The translations under genes were made by a program, and so were the position numbers. A stretch of 64,000 bases of DNA from Polytrichum commune (lineage: Eukaryota > Streptophyta > Polytrichopsida > Polytrichales > Polytrichaceae): assembly GCA_950295325.1 (NCBI GenBank), contig OX485804.1, positions 57,536,001 through 57,600,000 on the forward strand. Reading direction: 5' to 3'. Each line of letters begins with the position of its first letter. Within the stretch, counting starts at the first letter, position 1. The notes below the pieces were generated by a model. The model was given only the letters and a program-made list of their open reading frames with translations, ran no database searches and had not been told where the DNA came from. This document shows positions 46,072 to 57,835 of this stretch, one piece after another.

Positions 46072-49000
46072 TCATCGACTGAAGTACGAGAACCAATCCG
46101 CTTTCATGAGTTGGGACTCATCTTTGACAACAACCTCATCATGTGAAAATGTCACCAAATCTGCTGTCTCCGTTGCTGGTTCAGAAGCTGAGCATCTCAA
46201 CCAGTCGTGAATTAACGCATTAACTTCATCCGGAAGCTCATCGTGTGGACAGTGACCTGCAATATTTATCGAGTGTGAGAGTGCATGAGATTAAATGAGA
46301 AAGAAAATTTGAAATCCACAAGTTGCAACTCCATGGGGAAGGGGCTATAGGGGTCTATCGAGATTGCAGAATTTTTTCAAGGGACAATGAGGTAATGTGC
46401 ATGTCCATGGCAAACTCTGCATTTTTTAATGAATATTTGATGAATATATCTAGTATATTAGAGTCACCCTTAATGTCTCTTGGAAACTTATGTTTTAATA
46501 GAGTGTTTCGCCCAACTTTTGAAAATTTATGATGTTCAAGGAGCATTCAAGTGATCCCACAAAGGCGAAACTCCCTATCAAAACATAAGTTCTTGAGAGA
46601 CATTAAGGATATCTCTTCTCAAGTCAAATTCCAATACCCTGTCTGTTTTTTATAAGTTTTACTTTGAAGCATTAAATAGGACCCTATCATTATCAAACCT
46701 AAAAGTCAAGTGAGGGAGCGTGACTCCCCCAAGGTTGCAACAAGAGATTATTGTTAGGTAGACTACCAGCATTGAGGTATCGGGTTGTGACGTTGCTACA
46801 ATGAGTCTGCATCATAGCTGCTCGTTTTGTTGAGTTGTGCAAAGGATCCCTGATGCCCTGTAAACCCTCCACAGCCATGTGAATAAACTTGCTTGGTGCC
46901 ACCTAAGCAACAATATTAATAGACAAAAATTGACAATCCTCATAATATTCAATATCTAGTGTTTGAAACCCCCACTTCAGACCATGGCATAATAGAGTTA
47001 TCCTTCAACTCAATGGGACTTTTCATCTGGAGTTGGCCCCTATGAATTTCCATTGGTTGATTTGCATACAACATCAATAATTACTTTCCACTTGTGGCAC
47101 ACACTCGGGAGGCAGTGCTTGAATTTGGTTCATTCTGGTTCATTAAGGGCCAAACTTATTTTAACACCTCTGGGCATGCCAAGATGAGTTTGAACCTCAG
47201 TGAACCAATATAGAATGTTCTTTGTTCAAACCTCCACACCACCTCCAAGCATGCACCGAATCCTTACAAACAAAAAAGGTGTTGTATGCAAAACAACCAC
47301 TCCCAACCAAAAGTCATGTTGAGTTAGAGGATGACTGTCTTGCCTTGATAATATATAATTCGAGTTTGAAACAAATTGCAAACATCACCTCTTTCAGAAT
47401 GAACAAAATTGAGTACCTGAATAACTAGCACCTTGCCATTGTAGCGATCGAGGTAGAAGTTCAATGGTAGAGGTTGATTTAGATGGAAGATGCTCTCAAG
47501 AACAGCGGTGGATCCCGGGTCGTAGGACTTTGATTGGTCAAGATCTCATTCCTCAAATGCTGAAATTAAATATCTCACATTCTCTATGTAGCATTCCCCC
47601 TTGTAACAATATAGCTTATGTGCAGGTCAGATTAGGCACTATTTTGTTTTATTTTGTTAAAAGGTGCCACATGTCTGATGTGGTTGATTAGGGCCTCTTT
47701 AAAACACGTGCCTAATCGGACATTTCAGAGCATACATTCTAAGGCTCAGACAGAACAGACATCATTGACATATAAAAGGAACATGTGCAGGATACAGGTC
47801 GCATTACTTCAGATTGTAGCCAAGAATCCACTCTTCCAGTTTTCTGCACCCCAAAATAAGTACTAGCCTTGAGGACATGAATACCGTGTATAGATGGATA
47901 TCTGCTGTCTTTGTGCTCACATTTAAGTCTAAGAACACTTGATTGATTGATAGCAAAAGCAAATTGTTAAAAGTAGGTGAACCAAACAGTACATGAACAC
48001 AAACTTCCTGTCCGCCTGCAAGATTGAAACTCAAAAGTTGTTTACCCAATGATGAGTACATGTGAAAATATATGCTGGTAAAGAAACACAAAGTGTAGTG
48101 ATGAAAAAAGTACATGTGGGTAACATCGCTTAAGCAGCTGGTTGCTCAAGTGCCGCAAGTAGATAATCAAGACATCTGCTCCCCTTTTTGCAATGAAAGA
48201 TTTCTCTCTTGGCTGCAAAAAAGAGACAAAAGTTGAGAACAGTTCCTCAATCTTGTTCTGTTGCCATTCCCTCTTTTAATGTTCAATAAGGTAAGCAGGC
48301 CTAATTCAGTTATTTATCTTAATGGAACACCTATTTTGAGTTGTGGGTGGTTAGGTGCAGAATTAAGAACGGACACCAGAAAGACATGTGTTAAAAGAGA
48401 TTGGGCTTCAAGCTCAAAATGTGTTAACCATTCTAAGCTCAATAGTCAACACAATTGGGGGGACCTATGTGACCTTATGGCTCACTATCAGCGAGCTTTA
48501 ATACTTTATAACAGTTCATGAGTAGCTCCAACACTTTCCAGGATTAATCTTGGCTTCTACGTACATTTGTGGATGCACAGAAATTTTAACCTCACAAATC
48601 TGAGTAGTATAAGGTAGCAAACAACAACAAAAAGTAACCAAATAAGGCCCGTCTTCCTCAATGCGTGCTCCACATGTTCCATTTTAAGCCTTGTCACGTC
48701 ACTAAATTAGTACAAAAGCATTGACTCTGTAGGAATGAAAGTAGAAGAAACTCACCTTTTTATACATGAGTGATGTATAATCAGGGGTCACCTGCCCAGC
48801 TGTATTCAAAAGCACTAATGACTTCACTAAAGTGGGCCACAGGCCTGCTACCACACAAGTTGTGTATCCTGCATTGAATTCCAAGCAAGGACAGCAAACA
48901 TTTCAATTCACTGCAAATGTCTCTTCTTTTGGTTTTCATATCTTTAGAGGAATGGAGGGAAACTTTCTACAAAATATATTATGATCTACTGAAAAACCAG

Positions 49001-52000
49001 GACGTTGACCTGTTCCTTGCAGTCTGAGGTAGTAACCCAACAAAATCCCTTCACCCACTTCCAGTTTCTTCGGAATCCACTATGTACAACAGTTGTTGTA
49101 TCTAAAAACTTCCGACCAAAAGAAAAACTTATACATTTCAACCTATAAGGCAATTCTTGGTAATAATCCAAACTGAGATTACTAAGTGCTCAGTCTACAG
49201 TAAGAGGGCATGATAGAGTTATCCTCTAACTCAGCATGACTTTTGATCAAGAGTTGATCATTTTGCACACAACAACTTCCATATTCGGTAAGTTTTTGGT
49301 GCACGCTTGGAATTAGGGTGGAGGTTTGAATGAAGAGCATTCTATATCGGTTCATTGAGGGTCAAACTCGTTTTGGAATGCCAAGAGGTGCTAAAATAAG
49401 TTTGGCCCTCAATGAACCTCACGGAATTAGTTGCTCTTCCTTCAAATTCAAACCTTACATCTGAGCATACACCACAAAAGGAAAGACATTTTTGATATCA
49501 TATGCAAGACAACCAATAGAAATTCGTATGGAACCAACTCCTGACAAAAAGTCCCATCGAGTTGAAGGATAACTCCGATTTACAAAGTAGTTGAGACCAG
49601 CAGACTTTCGAGAACAATGTGAAGAGAATTGCACCTCCAATTGAATTTCCCGCTAGACCCACAGGTTCCTTGACAACCTCCACAATGAAGTCTCTTACAA
49701 GTTCTGCAAGGAGGAGCTCCGTGTAGGCAATTGGGGGCTTTTCAGAGCGCCCAAATCCCACCATCGTCAACCCCCACACACGATTGCCTTTCTCAGCCAG
49801 GCCACGTATGTTGTCTCGGTAATGTTCCCAAAATGCACCAAATCCATGGATGAGCACCACCGCAGGACCTTCATCTCCAAGAGTTGAGTACTAAAACACA
49901 TAAAGACAGCTTCTTGTAAATCATACGGCACGCATTGAATCCACGTTTTGCACAACCTAGTTAAAGAGGAGGTGAAAATTAAGCCATATGTGATGATGGT
50001 GATTAGATATACGTGGCATGTATTTGAGTCTAGGTCATTTAAACGAGCTCAAATCTCCCTATACCTCATTTTACATAGATGCATCCTCTAATTGGAATAA
50101 TGCATGCAGTAAATGGGCTCATTTTGGATAGGGTCGATTTTGACACTTTTATCTAAAGATATCAAGAAGTATTCTTAAACCCTCCTGTATGACATCTTGA
50201 GACCAGAATGGGCTTCTTGGACCTTCACGAATTAACAAATTGTGCATAGAGGGACATTCTCATCCTGCCCCATAATGATTCACCGGTAAGCTGAACAAAA
50301 GCTCACAAATAATCACATGTCTGCAGGTTTAGGCCACAAATTCTGCAGTCATTCCTCTTAGATCAATTCTGCATGTGAAGATGAAACTAGGTTTTTAATC
50401 CTAGAGAAGGCCTTTGTAATATTAGAACCTGAATAAGATATCCACGCCATCGCCATGAACAAACTTGGAAGCCATTTTCAGTGCCTTGGTCTTGGCTTTT
50501 CTTTTGGATCATTTCATACCACTGCCACGAGTGCCGACAGTCAGTAGCTTGAAAATGTAAACCATCTTATGTGTAATAATGGATCAATCCACAAAATTTC
50601 TCATTGTTTCAAGTGCAATACCTAGAGATTTGAAATTGAAAACGAGAGCACAAAGTTCAAGCAGAACAACAAAGTTTTCCCTATACCGTTCAGTTTCAGT
50701 CAAACCATGAAAACAAGTGGATACCTCTAAGGGCTTTGAGTGAGATCACTAAAATAACCAAAGTATATATAAATCATCATGTTGTGCAGTTGCTTTACAA
50801 TGTTAAAAATAAGAGGATACTTACCTCTATTGACTTCACATCTTCAATAGCTGCAGCAGCTGTAAAGGAGGACAATCCAAAGGGTGAAAGACGGCCTCCA
50901 TTTCTCTCTCGTTCATACTTGGTGGCTTCATGGTACACTCTCCTACGTGATAGGGTCCCAAGCTCCAGAGCCCTATTAAAGATGGCTCGAAAGGACGCTC
51001 CAGGCCTATTTTCTAGTTTCATTATGTGTTCATACATCCTGCAAATGGCACAAAAGCATGTCATAGAGTTCTTTCGGTTGGGCCATGTAAGATCAAAATG
51101 TTTTCAAAAACTAAGTTTCATGATATTTTCTGTGATAACTCTGAAACGTCTCTTTGTGGTGATAAACATCTTCCCATATTAGAGTTATCCTTCAACTCAA
51201 AGGTTTTGGCAAGGAGTTGGTCCCCTATGATTTCTCCTTGGTTGGTTTGCATACAATATCAATAATTTCTTTCCTCTTGTGGTGCATGCTTGTATGTTGA
51301 GTTTGAATTTGAAGGAAGAGCGACCAATTTCATGAGGTTCATTTGAGGGGCAAACTCATTTTAGCACCTCTTGGCATATCACATTAGTTTGACCCTCATT
51401 GAACCCACATATAATGTTCTTCGTTCGAACCTCCACACTCACTCCAAGAATGCACCAAAAACTTACCAAACATGGAAAGTGTTGTAAGCAAAACAACCAA
51501 CTCTCGACGAAAAGTTCCGTCGAGTTAAAAGATAGATCTATTAAACAAACGGGATAACACTATTGAGAGCATAGTCACCTTGATGTTTTAGTTGCATTCT
51601 TTGAAACATCAGGGCAACATTGAACAACAATATGGCCCATTAACTTAACAAGAGGATGAAGAAGAGAAACTGACCCTTGCGAGATATGTGATTCCATCTC
51701 CTCTAGAGCTCTGATATATCTCTGGAGGGACTTTTCAGCCCCAGTGGCTCCTCCCTTTGGATCATACATTTCACATTTAGCCTCAGGTTCTTTATCTCTC
51801 TGCCTTCTATCATCCCAAAGAAACTTGAAAGGTATTTTGTCCGAGTTCTCAACAAAACCAGACAGTTTCTTCCTCGAGACTCCATTTGTTGCTGCTTTCA
51901 TAACATGTCCGATTTGCCCATTGACTTGGTGTGGTGATTCCAATAGTAAACTTTCAGCTTCTTGCTCCTGGGCTGCCTGGAATGTCTCAAAGAACGGATT

Positions 52001-55000
52001 CTCCTTTCGTTTTCGGCCAACGCTCGCATAAAATACATCAAGAGCCGGAACAGAACCTACCAATTCCACAGATGCACCATCAAAAAAGCAATTACAAGTT
52101 GCAAACTCCATCCTCAAAATGGATAATTACAGATGTGAAAACAAAGAATCCTTCAGAAATTTGAAGGCACAAACTCTTAAAACATACAGCCTAATTCAAC
52201 CCAGCATTAAAATATATGTTATACAACCCAGTAACAAATGTTGTATATGTTGAATGTTGTAATGCAATATCCATAAACATCCTAGTGTTAAAAATTTGAA
52301 AAAAGTTTAAACAGTTTCTTGTATAGACATACCTGGGTCAGTGTCCTGAACCAGAGGAGGCAGCGAGGTCAAGGGTTCTGTGGGAGGGAGTATTGGACAA
52401 CGCATACCCTTGAATTCCTTGTAGTTGTCAGTCAGCTCTTCTATGCCCTTAATCACAATCCGACCCCATTTACCACATACTTTAATAATTTCACACAGGG
52501 ATGCTAAAAGAATAATGACTTGCTGAGGCATGAAAAATCACATCAGACAAATTAAGAGAAAATTTAGGATAGGCATGCGGATTCAAGTAGGAAACCCCTG
52601 CACAAGCTGTTTGACCTGCTTTATGCACCATATTTGAGGATTCTCCCACAAATGGTTCGAAGTTCAATCATACAATTCTTAAAGTCGTAACTTTTTTGAA
52701 AAGCTGCAAACCCTCAAATGTAGGAGGAAAATGGAAGCTCATGCATGGAGTAAACCTGAACACTCCTGGCAAAGAATTTTGCAAAAGGACTGACAATAGT
52801 ATCACATCAGACACAGAGAAACTTTAGGATATTCAGATTCAAGTAGGAAAGCCCTGCACAACCTGCTCAATGACCTGCGTTTGACACCACATTTGAGGAT
52901 TCATCCACGAAATGGTTTAAACTAAACAGTCATAATTTATTCAAGGAATGATTTCTTTGCAAGGCCACAAACCCTCAAAGGTAGGAGGAAAATGGAAGCT
53001 CCTACATAAAGTTGACCTGAATTCTCCTGGCAGAGTATTTGTAAAGGACTTTCAATATCACATCAGACAATTATAGAGAAACCTTAGGATATGCAAATTC
53101 AAGTAGGAAGCCCTGCACAACCTGTTTGACCTGCTTTTCACACCACATTTGAGGACCCGTCTACAAATGGTTTGAATTAGTTTCTTCAAAAGGCCGTTAA
53201 CCTTCAGTGACAAGCACGTGCGCCGGGAGAAAACATCGAATTGTGAGAAATCATCATGTTGGACAATGAGACTGACACTAACCTCCAGGTCATAAAGTGG
53301 TGCACGCCAATGCTTGAGACGAGTTAGATGGCCTGACAGTGATTCAACAGACAATGATGCAGAAACTGATCCCACCAATTCATGCCAACTATGCTCTATT
53401 TCCTCCTCCGTTATAATATCTGCAGCTCCAACCTATCCACAATATATCTAAAGTTAAGACAATAAGCAGAGGAATGCAAGAGTTACCAGAATTTATGGAC
53501 ATGGAGTAGGTTCCACGAAACACTTACACGCAACGCCTGGAATTGATGGCACAAATCTCTAATTGCACAGAAGAAGAACACCAACAACAACATGTCTCCG
53601 ATCATAAAAAAAAACTTTACTTACTTCTTGAGCGAGTGCCAGAAGTACATCTTTACTTCTACCCCTACGAATCACTAAGTCGGAGCCAGCAACTTGCAAG
53701 CAGCGCTTGAGGTCCAACACGGCATCAAATAAGCTCATTAGCCGCTCCCTGGACAAGCCTGCACGCATCATTGCATTCTTGCTCAGTTGTAAATCGCACT
53801 GCCCTTAATTTACACCTACTTACAAATCCCTGCCTCCAGGTTGATGGATGATGCATGACATAGATTATGGGTTAAGCGGGAATTACCTGATGAATAACCA
53901 CAAGGGAGCATTGAGCACTCATTGAAGGTGCATCAAGATTTATCCTTTAACTCAATGGGACAGACTTTTCATTGGTTGTTTTGCATACAATATCAATAAT
54001 GTCTTTCCACTTGTGATGGTGCATGGTCGGGGACAGGTAGTGTGCAAATTTGAATGAAGAGTAACCTATTTCGTGAGGTTTATTAAGGTCCAACCTCATT
54101 GTAACACATCTTGGCATGCGAAAATGGTTTGTTCCTCAATGAACCAATATAGAATTCCTTCATTCAAACCTCCACAATACTGCCTCCAAGCATGCACCGC
54201 ACTTACCCAACATGCTAAGTGTTGTATACAAAACAACCAACTTATACTGAGTTAGAGGATACAAACTCAATAATCTCTTTCGACTTGTGATGATGCATGC
54301 TAGCTCTGGAATAGGTAAAATTTGATATTGAACGAAGAGCAACCTATTCTGTGAGGTTCATTGAGGGCCAAAGTCATTGTAGAACCTCTTGGCATACCAA
54401 AATGAGTTTGACCTTCAATCAACCGATATCGAACATTCTTCTTAGTTCAAACCTCCACACAAGTATGCACCGCCAACTTACTCAAGATGGAAGGGTAGTG
54501 TATGCAAAACAACCAACTAAACGGGACATTTCCATTGGTTGTTTTGCATACAATATCAATAACTACTTTCCACTTGTGATGCATGCTCGGGATATGTAAT
54601 GTCTGAATTTGCAAGAAGACCAACCTATTTTGTGAGGCTCGTTGAGGGCCAAACTCATTTGAGAACCTCTTGGCATGCCAAAATGAGTTTGACCCTCAAT
54701 GAACCGATTTTATTAAGAAAATTCTTCTTCTTACTTCAAACCTCCACACTACTATACTACCCCCAAGCATGCACCGCCAACTTATAACCCAACATGGAAG
54801 GTTAAGGTAGTGCAGGCGAAACAACCAACCAACTCCCAACCAAAAGCTGTAATGATGAGTTAGTATGCAAAACAAGCAATGGAAAATCACGGGTTGCTCT
54901 TCATTCAAATTCAAACATTGCCTATCCCTGAGCATGCACTAACACAAGTGGAAAGAGATTATTGACATAGAGTAACTCTACTATAATTTCCCTTTGGTTT

Positions 55001-55599
55001 TTGAGGAAGGACTCACTCAACTTACCAGCATAGAAATGGGAGTCGAAGATGAAGAGAGGGATGACACGGTGGTATTGGGCAGAAGCGGCAAGCCCAAGAT
55101 GGTCATCCATGCGCAAGTCATGCTTGAACCACACGATTGCCACCTCCTCCTTCTTGTGCTCCAACATTGCAGCCTCTTGAGTTGTTGCAGTTTTTCGTTG
55201 CAGCTCCCCGAAGAATGCGTTCGAGGAAGATGAAGATGATGATGATGATGATGAATCGGAGAAAGTAGAAGAAGAAGAAGAAAAGGCGCCATTTCCACAT
55301 AGCCGATGCATGCACCGCGGAGCATTCATCTTTGTCCCAGTAGTAGTATTCATTACCAGCTGCTGCCATGGGTTTGACGTTCCCCCCGAATCGCCCTGCA
55401 TTAATTCGCATGCCAATGCAGTACCGTCTCCGGATCTCGCCAAGGTGCCATTAACGCCAACAAAATTATTCTCAAAAAAAGAAGAAGATTTATTTCGAAT
55501 CGACAAATTAACCCTCGGAGGTACGGAGTCATCCGGAGAAAAACAGGAAGCATGCAACGGAGGAGGATTACATGGCGAACACATACGCAGTGAGGTCAT
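46072..55599 (-). CDS. Photolyase-like N-domain fused to alpha/beta hydrolase, 14 exons, 854 aa
   Basis: Exons (minus): 55599-55026, 53758-53625, 53432-53283, 52447-52333, 52056-51675, 51038-50825, 50521-50429, 49890-49635, 48868-48756, 48212-48114, 47843-47796, 47527-47417, 46857-46767, 46256-46072; total 2,565 nt, phases agree. ATG 55599 is the first after an in-frame stop. Residues 1-150 are a low-complexity leader with poly-Ser (about 107-126), perhaps a plastid transit peptide. Residues 152-325 are the photolyase/cryptochrome Rossmann-like domain (VAIVWFKHDLR). Residues 326-525 hold only a short helical part (RPGASF, LSRRRVYHEATKYERERN), not the full FAD-binding domain. Residues 555-854 are an alpha/beta hydrolase with HGFG (569), nucleophile Ser637 in GNSIGG, Asp767 and His795. 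The order matches the Arabidopsis At4g25290 type (from memory). Substrate unknown. The weakest boundaries are the starts of exons 4 and 12, chosen by phase and family alignment. Confidence 0.9.
46994..47335. mobile_element. Foldback element in intron 12 of the photolyase-hydrolase gene
   Basis: Arms of about 150-170 bp pair with each other: ATCCTTCAACTCAATGGGAC, GGTTGATTTGCATACAACAT and GGTTCATTAAGGGCCAAACT on the left meet their inverses on the right, leaving little loop. One of about six related copies confined to this gene. Confidence 0.6.
49212..49570. mobile_element. Foldback element in intron 8
   Basis: Same family: ATCCTCTAACTCAGCATGAC at the left, CCATCGAGTTGAAGGATAAC at the right, and a central GGTTCATTGAGGGTCAAACT hairpin. 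Confidence 0.6.
51183..51532. mobile_element. Foldback element in intron 5
   Basis: Left ATCCTTCAACTCAAAGGTTT, right TTCCGTCGAGTTAAAAGATA, with the same TTGGTTTGCATACAATATCA arms. Confidence 0.6.
53937..54970. mobile_element. Cluster of about 3.5 foldback elements in intron 1
   Basis: Copies lie at about 53,937-54,262, 54,270-54,525 and 54,527-54,855, plus one arm at 54,860-54,970. Each repeats TTGGTTGTTTTGCATACAAT, CATGCTTGG or its inverse, and the central hairpin GGTTCATTGAGGGCCAAA. They follow one another almost without a gap, which suggests tandem duplication or preferential insertion into each other. Confidence 0.6.
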
Positions 55600-55721
55600 C
55601 CTTGATACTTGCGAAACAAACGATAAGCTCAAAAAACTCCTAACAACCCAGTATAATAAGCTCAAGAAATTGCTGCTTTCTTCAATTGAGGTTCATGTAA
55701 ATCCCCACCCACAAAATGATG

Positions 55722-55760
<39 letters not shown>

Positions 55761-56010
55761 GAAGCGCATTTGATGCCCCCAAAAAAGGGTAATGTACAGT
55801 ACACACTCTTGAGTGAGCTACTGTCTCTCTCTCAGCTTCAACACAACTTAGGACGATCGAAGCACAATAACAACAACATCACCATAACAAAGAAAGGGAG
55901 TCGTCTTCGCTTATGATGATGACGGAGATGATGATGTGTCTCATATTGCTTCGAGCCAAAGTTCTGCTACCGAAATAAACGCCCCCTACTCACCCCCCAA
56001 AAAAAATTAA

Positions 56011-56052
<42 letters not shown>

Positions 56053-56250
56053 CATGTGGTAACTTAACCTCCGATCCAAGCTCGGAAACTCCCCAAGAGT
56101 GGCACTTAACTTTTTGAAGGAAGGAGGAGAAGGTCGTTGACTCTTTCTTTGACTGTTTCCTTCCTTGTGGTAAGTAAGAAGTCTCTCTGACAAGTCTGTA
56201 TCGCAATTTTCACTTCCACTCTTTCTCTTCAAGTTTTGCTCCTTCCAGTC
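55600..56250 (-). promoter_or_regulatory. Presumed 5' flank of the photolyase-hydrolase gene
   Basis: Reading on the minus strand, the leader contains a (GA)n tract (CT repeat at 55,730-55,756) about 130 bp before the ATG, common in plant 5' UTRs, and further upstream a T37 run (A37 at 56,013-56,049). In-frame stop TGA lies shortly upstream of the chosen ATG. No clear TATA box. Confidence 0.35.
56013..56049. repeat. A37 homopolymer
   Basis: Thirty-seven consecutive A. Could be the tail of a retrocopy in + orientation, but no matching body or TSD was found. Confidence 0.8.
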
Positions 56251-57045
56251 ACTCTTTCTATATCTGTCTCCCGCCTTTCTCTCGAGGAACCAATAACTTC
56301 AAAGAGGGTTTAAGTGACTTGAAACCTCCACCTACTTAACTTTTCTCTGCGATCCCACACGAAATCAATCACCTCCAATGCAATGCAATGCAATGCAAGC
56401 GACTCACATTGCCAATTACTTCAAATACCGACCACAACTGAAGAAGAAGAAGAAGACGACGACGGGGGGGCAGAATGCAAACGCAAATCTAAATCTCAAT
56501 CTCACAGATGATGAACATGGATATGCATGTGAAGATGAAGATGAAAATCTTCTTCTCACTCCGATGCTTCCTTCTCATCCCAACCCACAACACACATGAA
56601 ATATCTACATATATACAGCTGATGACCATCACCACATTCAGAAGAATCTAGGAAACACAACAAACATCGTCGTCATCATCATCATCAAATGCAGGGATTC
56701 CCAGGAATGAATTTGAGCTTTTTGTTAAGCAAGCTTTTTCCGGGTGCTCAGTTCTGAAAGGAACTTCCAAAAGCGAATATTGAAGGCAGCAAGGTTCGAT
56801 TGTTTTTGCCAAATTCCAGGTAAGTTATTAAGCTTAAGTGATTCTTCAAACTCAACCTTCATAACATGACTCAGCCTGGCACTATTAAGTACTCACCTAA
56901 CTTATGAGCGAGTCTCTCAATAATGGAAGCTACGTGTGGAATTTGAGGGAGGGAATCCATTCAGCCTGAATTGTACATGAACTTTGTGAGCACGCTTCCC
57001 CACAAATTTCCCGGGTTCTTCCCACAGTCAAATACTTACTGAGGG
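56250..57045. other. No gene seen
   Basis: Contains a (TGCAA)n repeat at about 56,378-56,398, GAA and GAC runs near 56,440-56,465, and AC/AT-rich DNA. The 73-codon ORF at 56,378-56,599 is low-complexity and not convincing. Confidence 0.35.
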
Positions 57046-57835
57046 AGGGCCACACACATTTGAAAACGTGGGTTTTGAAATGGAGGCTGGTAAGCCGAGG
57101 TAAAAGGTTTTTGGCTTTGACATGCGCCTCACTTCAAGGAGTTTGGTCTCAAGGCTGGTGCCGCTCTTTTTTGGTTAACGTCATCTATTTCCAACTCCAT
57201 AGTATTACTCAACTGGTGAGTTGTGTTCAACTATCTTGATTTCAAATTCAGTCTGAAGCACTAGGATTTTGACATCTAGAAGCTTTATTCTCGAATCTAC
57301 CGCAGGGTCCACGAACACATCTCATCATCTGAGTATTGTTATGTCCTGTTTAAAACGAAGGTTTTAAGCCTTCCAAAACCACCGTCTTGGACCGGAGCTG
57401 AAAACGGACTTTCATGTCCAATAAAAGAGGGATCAACCTTGAAACCAAGCTCCTCGAAGTTAGACGCATGTGAAGGCCAAACTTTCTTTTCCCTTGGCTT
57501 ACCAAACTCCGTTTTGAAACCAATGTTTTCAACCGTTGTGGTTTGAACTTTGGGCCCCCTTTCAACCCCAAGTATGTTACTAGACATCTATTTTCATTTA
57601 CACACACGAGTGTTCATCACATAACGACCTAAGTAGAGCAAGTAAAATCACTACATGACCGTATTGCAAGGTCTTGGATCAAAGTTGAAAACACAAGGTT
57701 TTAAACAGAATAAGAGGGACCAACCTTGAAACCAAGCTCCTCGAAGTTAGGCACATGTCAAGGCCAAAATTCTTCTTACTTTGGCTTACCAACCTCCATT
57801 TCAAAACCGACGTTTTTAAACGTGTGTGGCCTCCT
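57046..57835. mobile_element. TIR element with about 130-bp inverted arms
   Basis: The left arm GGGCCACACACATTTGAAAA and right arm AAACGTGTGTGGCCTCC are inverted. The arms extend through GGCTGGTAAGCC.AGGTAAAAG and CTCCTCGAAGTTAG.C.CATGT. A third arm copy at about 57,410-57,555 lies inside. A repeat at 57,185-57,345 matches 25,860-26,050. No transposase. ORFs on the minus strand are arm translations. Confidence 0.5.

Noticed and set aside
53559-54970. Short ORFs in intron 1 of the photolyase-hydrolase gene
   Set aside because: Except for the true exon 2 they are translations of foldback repeat arms.
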